From positions 4,588,001 through 4,652,000 of the forward strand of contig NZ_CP102509.1 in NCBI RefSeq assembly GCF_024611995.1: a stretch of 64,000 nucleotides of DNA. The letters are read 5' to 3'. Shown here one piece after another: positions 18,363-26,129 of the stretch. Source of the DNA: Streptomyces sp. NBC_00162 (lineage in GTDB: Bacteria > Actinomycetota > Actinomycetes > Streptomycetales > Streptomycetaceae). The notes beneath the pieces were generated by a model. That model was not told the DNA's origin and made no database searches. It saw nothing but the letters and a program-made list of their open reading frames with translations. The first letter of the stretch is position 1. Every line of letters begins with the position of its first letter. Position numbers and translations under genes: made by a program.

Positions 18363-18442
18363 TCCGCTTCCGTGCCGCCGCTCGCGAATCGGTTCTTCTG
18401 GGCTCTTCTGCGTCGTTCTGCGTACGTTGGTACCTTCCGAGC

Positions 18443-19270
18443 TTATGGGGTGCGGCGCAGTCGGCCCGTCAGCCAGGCGCCGAGCGCGGCGGCGAGCCCG
18501 ATCGCCAGCACCACCCAGGCGGTGGTGCGCAGGAACGCGGTGAGCGCGTCGTACACCGCTCCGGCGGCCTGCCGGTCGATGTCGGCCGGCAGATCGTCCA
18601 GCGTGATCCGGCGGCAGACGCTCACGGCGATCCACAGCAGGGCGGCCCCGGCGGCGAGTCCCAGCCCGGTGGCCATCACGGCCTGCCGGCGGCGGACGGC
18701 GACCGCGATGGCGGCCGCGGCCAGCACCACGGTCAGCACGGGGAGCCAGACGCCGGCGATCTGGAGCATGCGGAAACCCTTCCGGAGCGCGCCGAGGTTG
18801 TCGTACTCCATGACCTTGACGGATATGTGGGTCACCGGGATGCGGTCGGCGAACGGCACGCCGTCGGCGACGAGTTCCCCCTTGACCTGGGCGATGACGG
18901 GCGCGAGGTCGATGGTGACGGCGTCTCCGTGGCCGGTGGTGAGTGCCTCGACGAAGGCGGCGTGGGCGGCGCGGTTGGCCGCGTCCCAGGCGGTGCGGTA
19001 GGCGGGGGTGCCGGCGAAGGAGCCCAGGGCTTCGCCGAGCAGGGCGTCGACCCCGCTCTGGAAGGGGCCCGCGTCGATCTGTCCGGCGAGGGCGCGGGTG
19101 GCCTGGGTGACCACGACGCCCTGGACGGCGGGGTTTCCGGCGAGCGGGGACATGGCGGCGGTGTAGCGGTCGGCGTCGCCCAGCTCGCGGTCGGCCCAGT
19201 ACGCGACGGCGCTCGCGGGCACCAGGAGGGCCACGAGCGCGATCAGTACCGCCGACAGGATGGTGCGCAC
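18443..19270 (-). CDS. Membrane protein of unknown function
   Basis: 275 residues. An N-terminal helix (RTILSAVLIALVALLVPASA) is followed by an extracytoplasmic domain of about 140 residues with ADRYTAAMSPLAGNPAVQGVV, then three membrane helices near the C-terminus. Similar actinobacterial proteins with an extracellular loop between helices are annotated only as integral membrane proteins. GTG at 19270 is the best start but has a weak ribosome-binding site. It is divergent from the Rrf2 regulator, 105 bp away, so the Rrf2 operator might also affect it. Confidence 0.75.
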   Translation of the reverse strand: MRTILSAVLIALVALLVPASAVAYWADRELGDADRYTAAMSPLAGNPAVQGVVVTQATRALAGQIDAGPFQSGVDALLGEALGSFAGTPAYRTAWDAANRAAHAAFVEALTTGHGDAVTIDLAPVIAQVKGELVADGVPFADRIPVTHISVKVMEYDNLGALRKGFRMLQIAGVWLPVLTVVLAAAAIAVAVRRRQAVMATGLGLAAGAALLWIAVSVCRRITLDDLPADIDRQAAGAVYDALTAFLRTTAWVVLAIGLAAALGAWLTGRLRRTP

Positions 19271-19350
19271 GTCACCAGGGAATGCCGGGGCGGGACCCGG
19301 CGCGAGCGGTGTTGCTGCGGGTGGGTGGCGCGGCGCCCTTGCGGTTGAAG

Positions 19351-19375
19351 ATCCTGGACATTTAATATCCAGGAT
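19351..19375 (+). promoter_or_regulatory. Inverted-repeat operator of the Rrf2 regulator
   Basis: ATCCTGGA and TCCAGGAT are separated by 9 nt and abut the ATG of the Rrf2 gene. The core TGGACATTTAATATCCA is a near-perfect AT-centred palindrome, the usual shape of Rrf2 operators. Its position over the start would block transcription when bound, so autorepression is likely. Confidence 0.72.
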
Positions 19376-19852
19376 ATGAGGATGAGCGAGGGCGTCGAGT
19401 GGGCGCTGCACAGCTGCGTCAACCTCGCGTGGAGCGGACCGGACCGGGCAGTGTCGGCGGCGCGGCTGGCCGCGTGGCACGACCTGCCCGCGGCCTACCT
19501 GAACAAGCAGCTCCAGGCGCTGGCCCGGGCGGGCATCGTCACCTCCGCCCCCGGCCCCCGCGGCGGCTTCCGGCTGGCCCGCCCGCTCGCCGCCATCTCG
19601 CTCATGGACGTGGTCGCCGCCGTCGAGGGTCCCGAGGAGGCCTTCCGGTGCGCGGAGATCCGGCAGCAGGGGCCCGGGCGTTCGGAGCAGGGGGCGGCCG
19701 CCGAGTGCGCCATCGCGCACGCCATGACCCGGGCCGAACTGGCCTGGCGCAAGGCCCTGGCGGCGCAGGACCTCGACGAGATCCGGCAACAGGCCGAACG
19801 TCAGGCCCCCGAGGCCCCGGAGCGGCTCCGCGCCTGGCTCGCCGCGCAGTAG
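19376..19852 (+). CDS. Rrf2 family transcriptional regulator
   Basis: 158 residues. N-terminal winged helix (EWALHSCVNLAW, recognition helix around AAWHDLPAAYLNKQLQALA, wing GPRGGFRLARP) as in Rrf2/IscR/NsrR proteins. Two cysteines (FRCAEIRQQ, AECAIAHAM) lie where iron-sulfur members carry ligands, but a third canonical cysteine is absent, so cluster binding is doubtful. ATG at 19376 directly follows the operator; a second ATG at 19382 is possible. It is followed by ridA at 40 bp and probably controls it. Confidence 0.9.
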   Translation: MRMSEGVEWALHSCVNLAWSGPDRAVSAARLAAWHDLPAAYLNKQLQALARAGIVTSAPGPRGGFRLARPLAAISLMDVVAAVEGPEEAFRCAEIRQQGPGRSEQGAAAECAIAHAMTRAELAWRKALAAQDLDEIRQQAERQAPEAPERLRAWLAAQ

Positions 19853-19892
19853 TCACACCACACGTACGGAATCGGAAGCCAAGGAGCTCGGC

Positions 19893-20291
19893 ATGACGCG
19901 CAGCATCATCAACCCGGCAGGACTCCACACCCCGACCGGCTACGGCTACAGCCACATCGTGTCCGCCCCCGGCGAGCAGGTCTTCATAGCCGGCCAGTAC
20001 GGCTCCGACGACAGCGGTCACGTGGTCTCCGAGGACTTCGCCGACCAGGTCGCGCAGGCCTTCGCCAACCTCCGCACCGCCCTCGCCGCCGTCGGCCTCG
20101 GCCCGGCCGACGTGGTCCGCATCGGCACGTACATCGTCGGCCACGACGAGCGGAAGCTGGCGGTCCTCCTCAAGGAGCTGGACGCCACCTGGGGCACCGA
20201 GCTGCCCGCGCAGACCCTGATCGGGGTGGCCGCGCTCGCCCTGCCCGGCATGCTCTTCGAGGTCGACGCGGTGGCGGTGCGCCCCGCCTGA
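19893..20291 (+). CDS. RidA family protein
   Basis: 132 residues, the standard length for RidA/YjgF trimers. Motifs: GEQVFIAGQYG, the long helix DQVAQAFANLRTALAAVGLG, and the C-terminal TLIGVAALALPGMLFEVDAVAV. Archetypal RidA hydrolyses reactive 2-aminoacrylate/imines with an Arg in the last motif (R in xxARxxLPxG); here that position reads GVAALALPG and lacks Arg, so it belongs to a Rid subgroup with another role. AAGGAG precedes ATG. It is probably co-transcribed with the Rrf2 gene. Confidence 0.9.
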   Translation: MTRSIINPAGLHTPTGYGYSHIVSAPGEQVFIAGQYGSDDSGHVVSEDFADQVAQAFANLRTALAAVGLGPADVVRIGTYIVGHDERKLAVLLKELDATWGTELPAQTLIGVAALALPGMLFEVDAVAVRPA

Positions 20292-20367
20292 CCGGCCCGG
20301 GCGGTTGATCCACTTGCCGGTCGGGGGCGGCGGGTGTGCCCTGGATGATGGGAGAGAGGAGCCCGTC

Positions 20368-20781
20368 ATGGCACATGCGGCACCCACCGCCTCCCGGCGG
20401 TACCACCACCGCCCGACCGCGGCGGCCACGGACCACACCGCCAGGAACGCCCTCGTGCGGGCCCTGCTCGCCGGTCTCGTCTACGGGGTCTGGGCCGCTT
20501 TCATCAAGCGCCAGATGGGCCCGGTGGACGCGGGCAACGTCTTCTACGGGATCCTGTGCGGCGCGATCTTCGCCGGCATCATGTTCGCCCTCCACCAGGT
20601 CGGTCCCCGGCTGATGCGCGAGGTCCACGCCACCGCGTACGGAGCCTTCACCGGCATCGCCGCGGGCTACCTGCACAGCCTGACCAACTCCAGCGTGCTC
20701 AAGTCGACCGTCGTCGGTCTCTTCGTCGGCATCGGCGTCGGGGCGACCGCGTTCTACCGGTACTACACGCGCGAGGACTGA
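20368..20781 (+). CDS. Small membrane protein of unknown function
   Basis: 137 residues from ATG at 20368 (GAGAGAGGAG upstream). The cytosolic His/Arg-rich N-terminus is followed by four predicted membrane segments (around LVRALLAGLVYGVWAAFI, FYGILCGAIFAGIMFAL, AYGAFTGIAAGYLHSL and VVGLFVGIGVGATAFYRYY). The glycine-rich helices recall two-fold repeated channel- or chaperone-like membrane proteins. It follows ridA by 76 bp on the same strand. No function is assigned. Confidence 0.75.
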   Translation: MAHAAPTASRRYHHRPTAAATDHTARNALVRALLAGLVYGVWAAFIKRQMGPVDAGNVFYGILCGAIFAGIMFALHQVGPRLMREVHATAYGAFTGIAAGYLHSLTNSSVLKSTVVGLFVGIGVGATAFYRYYTRED

Positions 20782-20802
20782 GTCCCGCGGAAACTGTGGG
20801 TC

Positions 20803-20874
20803 GCACCGGTTCCCGTGCCCGTGGTCGAACCTCACCTGACCACTCTCCGTTGCCGAGGGCGCGGGAACCGGTGC
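20803..20874. terminator. Convergent inverted repeat, possible terminator
   Basis: GCACCGGTTCCCG (20803-20815) is repeated as its exact complement at 20862-20874, followed by TCTTTC on the + strand. The loop of 46 nt is long, but the site lies between convergent genes ending at 20781 and 20885. Confidence 0.45.
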
Positions 20875-20884
20875 TCTTTCATGC

Positions 20885-21058
20885 CTACGCGGCGGAGTCC
20901 GCGGGGGCGGGCTGCTGCGGTTCGCTCTCGGGCTCGGCGGCCGAGGCCGGGGTCTTCTGTGACGCGGCCGGGTCGGCGCTCTGGCGTACCGGCGGCGTGA
21001 ACCGGGCGGCCTCGGCGCGGATCATGGCGTTCAGGGCGGCGTACGGGTCGATGGGCAT
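20885..21058 (-). CDS. Short Ala/Pro-rich protein
   Basis: 57 residues, MPIDPYAALNAMIRAEAAR then a Pro/Ala/Glu-rich tail ending PAPADSAA. GAGG lies about 10 nt before ATG. Codon third positions are strongly G/C through the whole frame. The first 20 residues could form an amphipathic helix; the rest is disordered. It follows the parS-bearing gene by 56 bp on the same strand. Function unknown. Confidence 0.55.
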   Translation of the reverse strand: MPIDPYAALNAMIRAEAARFTPPVRQSADPAASQKTPASAAEPESEPQQPAPADSAA

Positions 21059-21114
21059 GGCGGAACCTCACGGTGCTCAGGGGGGGACTGCGCTGCTACG
21101 GGGCTTCGGCCCGC

Positions 21115-21498
21115 TCAGCAGCGCAGGACCACACTCCGCACCGTCCGTGCGGACAGCGCCGGTCCGGCCGTCCGCCACACGGGCGCGGCCACGGGCCGGT
21201 CCGGATGTTTCACGTGAAACACCGGCACGGGAGTCCGCCGTACGCCGGGCACCCCGCGCGGCAGCGACCGTACGGCGGCCCGCGCCTCGGGTTCGGCGGC
21301 CGGATCGGACTGTCCCTCGGTGGGCTCGGCGGGGGCGGTGGAGGAGGGCCGGGACTCGGCGACCGTCGCCGCGGCCGGACCGGCGCCGAACACGCACAGC
21401 AGCACGACGCAGGCCGCCGTCAGGGCCTGGGTCAGGGCCCTGGCCAGGGCCGTGCGCGCGCATCGCCTCCCGCTCATGCGAGGGGTGTGCCCCGACAC
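21115..21498 (-). CDS. Small secreted protein whose gene contains a parS site
   Basis: 127 residues from GTG at 21498 (GGGAG upstream); ATG at 21477 is an alternative. An Arg-rich N-terminus and hydrophobic segment (LTQALTAACVVLLCVFGAG) with AAA-type cleavage are followed by a Ser/Thr/Pro/Glu-rich mature chain. The parS palindrome is translated here as VFHVKHPD. The C-terminus ends RSVVLRC. It lies 83 bp after the sortase-like gene on the same strand, so both may act at the cell surface, but no family is recognised and the tail could be shaped by the parS constraint. Confidence 0.55.
   Translation of the reverse strand: MSGHTPRMSGRRCARTALARALTQALTAACVVLLCVFGAGPAAATVAESRPSSTAPAEPTEGQSDPAAEPEARAAVRSLPRGVPGVRRTPVPVFHVKHPDRPVAAPVWRTAGPALSARTVRSVVLRC
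21206..21221. promoter_or_regulatory. parS site, perfect match
   Basis: TGTTTCACGTGAAACA, identical to the consensus Spo0J/ParB site. It is buried within a small secreted-protein gene. Together with the site at 2861-2876 (18.3 kb away) it marks the origin-proximal domain. Confidence 0.95.
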
Positions 21499-21581
21499 GC
21501 CGGGCGACTCCCGGCCGGGTGCCCAGAAGCCCCCGACCGGCGGAACGAAGACGGCCCCACGGCCGACACGGGGCGGGCGGG

Positions 21582-22262
21582 TCAGCGGCCCCGGCGCTGC
21601 CCCGTCAGCCGGGCCAGTACGGCGGTTTCGCCGCCGACCAGGCGCAGTTGGGACCGTCCGGCCCGGTCCTCGCGGCCGCCGGACGCGCCCGGGGAGAGCC
21701 GGATGACGGTGAACACGGCCGTCCGGCCGTCGTCGCGGGAGATCTCGACGGTCCGGCCCCGCTGAAGCCCGGCGAGGTCCAGGCCGGCTCCGCTGATCAC
21801 GGCGGTTCCGGCCGACCCGGGTGCCGGTCCGCCGGTCTGCCAGGAGGCTTCGTCCCGGCCGTCGTTCCCGTCGGTCCCGTCGGGACGGTCGGTCGAGCCG
21901 GTCGAGCCGGTCGCGCCGGTCCTCCCGGTTCCGTCGGGCGAGCCGGTCACCGGAACGTCGATGCCCAGGCTCGGGACGCGCAGCCGCAGCGGCCGTGCGG
22001 CCCGCAGGGGTCCGGTGACCGGCCGCAACGGGCCCGCGGCCGTCCTCGGCGACCGTGCGCCGTGCCCGGGGACGTGCTCACCGGCATGCTCCCGCTGCCG
22101 GGCCAGACGCCGGTGGTCGGACAGTCCCAGCGCCCGCGAGGGCAGTGCGTCGTCGGTGGTCGCGGCCGCGGGGGCGGCGCCCTCGGTGCGTTGCAGCGCC
22201 CCGATCCCGGTGGCCAGCAGAACCACCGTCAGCGCGGTGACGACCGACTTGGCGCGGGGCAT
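21582..22262 (-). CDS. Degenerate class F sortase-like protein (catalytic residues absent)
   Basis: 226 residues. A signal/anchor (VVTALTVVLLATGIGAL) and disordered linker precede a domain that follows the class F sortase pattern: LRLRVPSLGIDVPV, then W with PAPGSAGTAVISG, LAGLQRGRTVEISRDDGRTAVFTV, and SQLRLVGGETAVLARL. In active sortases the equivalents carry VGHVDS (catalytic His) and LITCGG (catalytic Cys). Here they read ISGAGLD and RLVGGET, with the segments around them shortened. It therefore cannot perform transpeptidation and is either a binding protein or a decaying gene. A Thr/Gly/Ser/Asp repeat (STGSTD) fills the middle. Confidence 0.65.
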   Translation of the reverse strand: MPRAKSVVTALTVVLLATGIGALQRTEGAAPAAATTDDALPSRALGLSDHRRLARQREHAGEHVPGHGARSPRTAAGPLRPVTGPLRAARPLRLRVPSLGIDVPVTGSPDGTGRTGATGSTGSTDRPDGTDGNDGRDEASWQTGGPAPGSAGTAVISGAGLDLAGLQRGRTVEISRDDGRTAVFTVIRLSPGASGGREDRAGRSQLRLVGGETAVLARLTGQRRGR

Positions 22263-22526
22263 GCGAGTCCCTCCGGTCCGGCTCGGGCGGCCGGGTCATG
22301 TGAGCAGTGGATACCTCCTCTGCCCGCCGGCACCCGGTGAAACACGGGAGACTGACGGAACGTCACGGGCGTGTCGCTAAATGATCCCGGCGTTTTCCCA
22401 GCTGGCGGCCGGTCCGGCCACCGAGCCCCGGGGATGGAGCACCGTACGCCCGAACGGGTGGGATGCGCACGAGCGCCACGAGCGCCACCAGCGCCACGAG
22501 CGGCCGCCGGTGGACGGCGGTCGACG
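22263..22526. other. Gene-free gap with short tandem repeat
   Basis: 264 bp between two minus-strand genes. It holds about four copies of a 9-bp unit (CGCCACGAG-like) at 22465-22501 and no credible reading frame. The promoter of the sortase-like gene must lie at its left end. Confidence 0.5.
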
Positions 22527-22772
22527 TCAGGTCGTGACCAGCGTCGCCGTCGCCACGCCCATCAGGACCGCCGCGAGGTGGACCGCCGGGTGGCCGTAGT
22601 CGCCGGACCACAGGTGGCGGGCCAGGCCGCCCAGCGCGGCCAGGGCCGCGATCACGCCGATCTGGCCGAAGAGTGTGACGGCGGTGAAAGGGGCCAGGAG
22701 CAGCAGGAAGGAGTTCAGCCAGAAGGGGGCAGCGCCCGTCCAGCCCCGCCATTCCCTGATCGCCGTCGGCAT
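22527..22772 (-). CDS. Small membrane protein
   Basis: 81 residues with three predicted helices: FWLNSFLLLLAPFTAVTLFG, IGVIAALAALGGLARHLW and AVHLAAVLMGVATATLV. The N-terminus reads MPTAIREWRGWTG. Length and helix spacing suggest a small integral membrane protein. The start codon has no strong ribosome-binding site. It has no close neighbours on the same strand that would suggest a function. Confidence 0.6.
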   Translation of the reverse strand: MPTAIREWRGWTGAAPFWLNSFLLLLAPFTAVTLFGQIGVIAALAALGGLARHLWSGDYGHPAVHLAAVLMGVATATLVTT

Positions 22773-22905
22773 GAACTACCGGCCCCCTCGTCCACTCGTC
22801 GTCAGATCGTCGGCTGCACAGCCTTCTTGGCTGCGGCGATCGGCACAAGGGCCCGTTTCGGCTAGAGAACCGGAAGGGCGGCTGGAACTCGTCCACGCAG
22901 CGCAG

Positions 22906-22936
22906 CGGCCCGGACCCCGCGACGCGGTCCGGGCCG
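22906..22936 (-). terminator. Uricase terminator hairpin
   Basis: Perfect 11-bp arms CGGCCCGGACC and GGTCCGGGCCG around a 9-nt loop, 24 bp after the uricase stop on the minus strand. Confidence 0.7.
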
Positions 22937-22959
22937 AACGGAGCGGCAAACGGAAGGTG

Positions 22960-23877
22960 TTACGCGACGATCCAGTCGGAGGTGGCGATCACCGGCTGCA
23001 CGCCGTCGCGGTGGACGGTGCCCTCGATGAGGCCGTACATCCGGTCCGCCGCGAAGTAGACCTCGTTGTCGTTCTTGAGGCCGAAGGGCTCCAGGTCGAC
23101 GAGGAAGTGGTGCTTGTTGGGGAGGTTGAGGCGTACCTCGTTGACCTTGGGGCAGTTGTCGAGCACGCGCTCGGCCATCTGGTTCAGGGTCTGCTGCAGC
23201 GAGTACGAGTACGTCTCCGCGAAGGCTTCCAGCATGTTCTTGCGGACCTTCTTGTACGACTGGTCCCAGTCGTAGGAGGCGTCGTCGGCGGCCAGCGCCG
23301 AGTGCGCCCAGCGCGCGGTGACCTTGGTCGCCAGGATGCGGTCGTACGCCTCCTGGAGGGTCGTGTACTTGTCCTTGATGTAGCCGTGGAACTCGGAGTT
23401 GGTCGAGTTCATCACCGTCAGGTCCTTCAGACCCGAGATGACCTGGAGGCCCGTCGTCTCGCTGTACGTGATCTGTGCGGTGCGCACCTCCTGGCCCTTG
23501 CGGACGAAGGAGTGCTGCTCCTTGCGCGTCGGGACCGGGATGCGGTCCCACACGTACTCCTCGATGCGGATCTGCGCCTCGCGGATCGGCTGCTGAGAGG
23601 AGACGAAGTGCTTGGCGAGGAGGATGCCGAAGGCCTCGGGGGAGTCGATGCCGTGTTCCTTGCCGAAGGCGTACACCGTGTTCTTGGTGGTGTCGGTCGG
23701 CAGGCAGTTGGCGTTGTCGCCGGTCAGGTGGACGTCGCGGAACTCACCGCGGAGCGCGACCGACACGTTGAGGTCGCGGATCTCGTGCCACGAGCCGTCG
23801 CCGCCCTTGCGGGTGACCTTGACGATGCGGTTCTCGGCCTTGCCGTACTGGTTCTGCGCGAGGACGTGCTTGCTCAT
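22960..23877 (-). CDS. Urate oxidase (factor-independent urate hydroxylase)
   Basis: 305 residues from ATG at 23877 (AAGGAAG upstream), normal for uricase. Family motifs include QNQYGKAENRIVKV, the active-site stretch CLPTDTTKNTVYAF, VLATKVTARW-like region, and PNKHHFLVDLEPFGLKNDNEVYF, with conserved His and Asn that position urate and oxygen. It oxidises urate to 5-hydroxyisourate, the first step of ureide formation in purine breakdown. No hydroxyisourate hydrolase or OHCU decarboxylase gene adjoins within the window. An imperfect palindrome sits 180 bp upstream and may bind a purine regulator. Confidence 0.96.
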   Translation of the reverse strand: MSKHVLAQNQYGKAENRIVKVTRKGGDGSWHEIRDLNVSVALRGEFRDVHLTGDNANCLPTDTTKNTVYAFGKEHGIDSPEAFGILLAKHFVSSQQPIREAQIRIEEYVWDRIPVPTRKEQHSFVRKGQEVRTAQITYSETTGLQVISGLKDLTVMNSTNSEFHGYIKDKYTTLQEAYDRILATKVTARWAHSALAADDASYDWDQSYKKVRKNMLEAFAETYSYSLQQTLNQMAERVLDNCPKVNEVRLNLPNKHHFLVDLEPFGLKNDNEVYFAADRMYGLIEGTVHRDGVQPVIATSDWIVA

Positions 23878-24056
23878 GCCTGTCTTCCTTCGGCTTCGGG
23901 AACACGGAGTCCGGTCGTCTGGATCCCGTACGCCCGGCGTCCAGCGCCCGCCCGAAGGCGTCCCGCTCCCCGCCGTTCGGCCCCGGAGGACCGCCCCGGG
24001 ACTGACGTGCATCCCGGTCCGTAGGTGCTTGTTCGTACTCACGGATTGCAGCATGT

Positions 24057-24079
24057 GTACGGCGGGTTAACCACCGTAC
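24057..24079. promoter_or_regulatory. Imperfect palindrome upstream of uricase
   Basis: GTACGG and CCGTAC flank a GG..TTAA..CC core (23 bp, about 9 of 11 pairs). It lies in the 255-bp gap between the aminotransferase stop and the uricase start. The dyad shape fits a GntR, MarR or PecS/HucR-like dimer. Assignment to a regulator is inference. Confidence 0.4.
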
Positions 24080-24132
24080 GGATCCTCCGAACACCAGCAC
24101 CCACGGATTGGGCGACTCCACAGATCCGCAGG

Positions 24133-25494
24133 TCAGGCCATGTGCGCATCCGCGACCGAGAGGGCCTCGTCGAGGATCTCCAGCCCCTTGGCGACGTCCT
24201 GCGCCGAGATGTTGCAGGCCGGTGCGACGTGGATGCGGTTGCCGGCGACGAGCGGCCAGAGCCCGCCCTTCTTGCAGGCGGCCCCGAAGGCGGCCATCGG
24301 CGCGTTGTCCGCCCCGGAGGCGTTGTACGGAACCAGCGGCTCGCGCGTCGCCGCGTCCCGTACGAGTTCCAGAGCCCAGAAGGTGCCCAGGCCGCGGACC
24401 TCCCCGACCGAGGGGTGCCGCTCGGCGAGCGCGCGCAGCCCGGGACCGAGCAGCTCGGCGCCGGTGCGGGCGGACTGCTCGACGATGCCCTCCTCCTCCA
24501 TGACGTTGATCGTCGCGACGGCGGCGGCGCAGGCCAGCACGTGTCCGGAGTACGTCAGCCCGCCCGGGTAGGGCCGGCGCGCGAAGGTGTCGGCGATGGC
24601 GGCCGAGATGGCGACCCCGCCGAGCGGCACGTATCCGCTGGTCACGCCCTTGGCGAAGCACAGCAGGTCGGGGACGACGTCCCAGTGCTCGGAGGCGAAC
24701 CACCTGCCGGTGCGCCCGAAGCCGACCATGATCTCGTCGAGGATGAAGACGATGCCGTAGCGGTCGCAGAGCGCGCGGACGCCGGGCAGGTAGCCGGTCG
24801 GGGGCACGAGGACGCCCGGGGCGCCGCCGACGGTCTCCAGGATGATCGCGGCGATGGACTGCGGGCCCTCGAAGACGATGGTGTCCTCGAGGTGGCGCAG
24901 GGCCCGCTCGCACTCCTCGGCCTCGGTGGCCGCGTAGAAGGGCGAGCGGTAGGCGAAGGGGCCCCAGAAGTGCACGACGCCTGCGGTCGCGGTGTCGTTG
25001 CCGAAGCGTCGGGCGTCACCGGTCAGGTTGATCGCGGTGGAGGTGGCGCCGTGGTACGAGCGGTACGCGGACAGCACCTTGGGCCGGCCGGTGTGCAGCC
25101 GGGCCATGCGGACGGCGTTCTCGACGGCCTCGGCCCCGGCGTTGGTGAAGAAGATCTTGTCGAGGTCGCCCGGGGTGCGCTCGGCGATCAGCCGCGCCGC
25201 CTCGGAGCGGACGTCGACGGCGAAGCCGGGCGCGACCGTGCAGAGCCGCGCCGCCTGCTCCTGGATGGCCGCGGCGACCTTCGGGTGCTGGTACCCGATG
25301 TTGGTGTAGACGAGGGCGCTGGAGAAGTCGAGGTAGCGGTTGCCGTCGTAGTCCCAGAAGTACGATCCCTCGGCCCCGGCGACGGCGAGCGGGTCGATGA
25401 GTTCCTGCGCCGACCAGGAGTGGAAGACGTGCTTCCGGTCGGCGGCTTTCACAGCGTCCTTCGCGGCGGCGAGGTCGTGAGCTTCTGCGTTCAT
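24133..25494 (-). CDS. Class III (omega) aminotransferase, PLP-dependent
   Basis: 453 residues. The family pattern is complete: GSYFWDYDGNRYLDFSSAL, PLP phosphate site GAEAVENAVRMAR, LSAYRSYHGATSTA, the aspartate motif FILDEIMVGFGRTG, and the PLP lysine in CFAKGVTSGYVPLGG. It transfers amino groups between an omega-amine or beta-amino acid and a keto acid in the cytosol. Placement upstream of uricase suggests nitrogen recovery, for example beta-alanine or beta-aminoisobutyrate from nucleobase breakdown, but the substrate is not readable from motifs. It is transcribed alone or with uricase, 255 bp apart. Confidence 0.92.
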   Translation of the reverse strand: MNAEAHDLAAAKDAVKAADRKHVFHSWSAQELIDPLAVAGAEGSYFWDYDGNRYLDFSSALVYTNIGYQHPKVAAAIQEQAARLCTVAPGFAVDVRSEAARLIAERTPGDLDKIFFTNAGAEAVENAVRMARLHTGRPKVLSAYRSYHGATSTAINLTGDARRFGNDTATAGVVHFWGPFAYRSPFYAATEAEECERALRHLEDTIVFEGPQSIAAIILETVGGAPGVLVPPTGYLPGVRALCDRYGIVFILDEIMVGFGRTGRWFASEHWDVVPDLLCFAKGVTSGYVPLGGVAISAAIADTFARRPYPGGLTYSGHVLACAAAVATINVMEEEGIVEQSARTGAELLGPGLRALAERHPSVGEVRGLGTFWALELVRDAATREPLVPYNASGADNAPMAAFGAACKKGGLWPLVAGNRIHVAPACNISAQDVAKGLEILDEALSVADAHMA

Positions 25495-25645
25495 GAAACG
25501 AGCGTAGTTGTCCAGGATGTGGACGGCGGGTCGCCTCCGGCGTCGACGGCGCTCGAGCGGATTGGATCTTAAATTATCGTATGGCGGAACTTTGTTTCCG
25601 ACATGCGAAATTCCAGGGGAGGGGTGTCCGGCGGCGGCCGCCCTA

Positions 25646-25671
25646 GGATTGGCAGCCCGGGGTAGGGGTAC
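25646..25671 (+). promoter_or_regulatory. Candidate SigB/SigF-type promoter
   Basis: GGATT, 15 bp, then GGGTAC matches the Streptomyces SigB-group consensus (GNNTN, 14-16 bp, GGGTAC/T). It lies 36 bp before the anti-sigma-like ATPase gene. Confidence 0.5.
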
Positions 25672-25706
25672 ATGCGGCGCGGAGAGGCGCGGAGACGGGA
25701 GGCCCT

Positions 25707-26129
25707 GTGGCCGAGCAGACGCGGAGGCTCGTTCTCGGCGGCGCCACGACCGGTGTCGTGGGCCGGTGCCGGGACTTCACCCGCAAGGCGCTGGCCGACT
25801 GGCAGTGGCCGGGGGAGGCCGAGTCCGTGGAGGACGTGCTGCTGCTGGTCTCCGAGGTGATCACCAACGCCTGTCTGCACGGCGGCGGCCCCCGGGAGCT
25901 GGTCCTGCGGCACAGCCCCGAGCGGCTGCGCGTGGAGGTCAGCGACGACAGCCCCGAGCCGCCGAGGCGGCGGCTGCCCGGCGACCGCGCACTGCCGGGA
26001 GGACACGGGCTGATCGTGCTGGAACGGCTCGCGCGCAGCTGGGGCTCGGTGCCGTCGCAGGACGGCCGGCCGGGCAAGACCGTCTGGCTGGAGGTCCCGG
26101 CGGGCGGTCGCCCCCAGAACACCCCCTAG
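25707..26129 (+). CDS. RsbW-like ATP-binding protein (anti-sigma/serine kinase type)
   Basis: 140 residues from GTG at 25707 (GGGAGG 5 nt upstream). A lone HATPase domain with N-box SEVITNACLHGG, G1 VSDDSPEPP and G2 GGHGLIVLERLARSWG. The family includes RsbW/SpoIIAB, which hold SigB-group sigma factors and phosphorylate antagonists. Many Streptomyces paralogues of this size have no known partner. It converges tail-to-tail on a SigB-like sigma gene, the two stops sharing CTAG, and both have candidate SigB-type promoters, so a regulatory pair is plausible. Confidence 0.85.
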   Translation: MAEQTRRLVLGGATTGVVGRCRDFTRKALADWQWPGEAESVEDVLLLVSEVITNACLHGGGPRELVLRHSPERLRVEVSDDSPEPPRRRLPGDRALPGGHGLIVLERLARSWGSVPSQDGRPGKTVWLEVPAGGRPQNTP

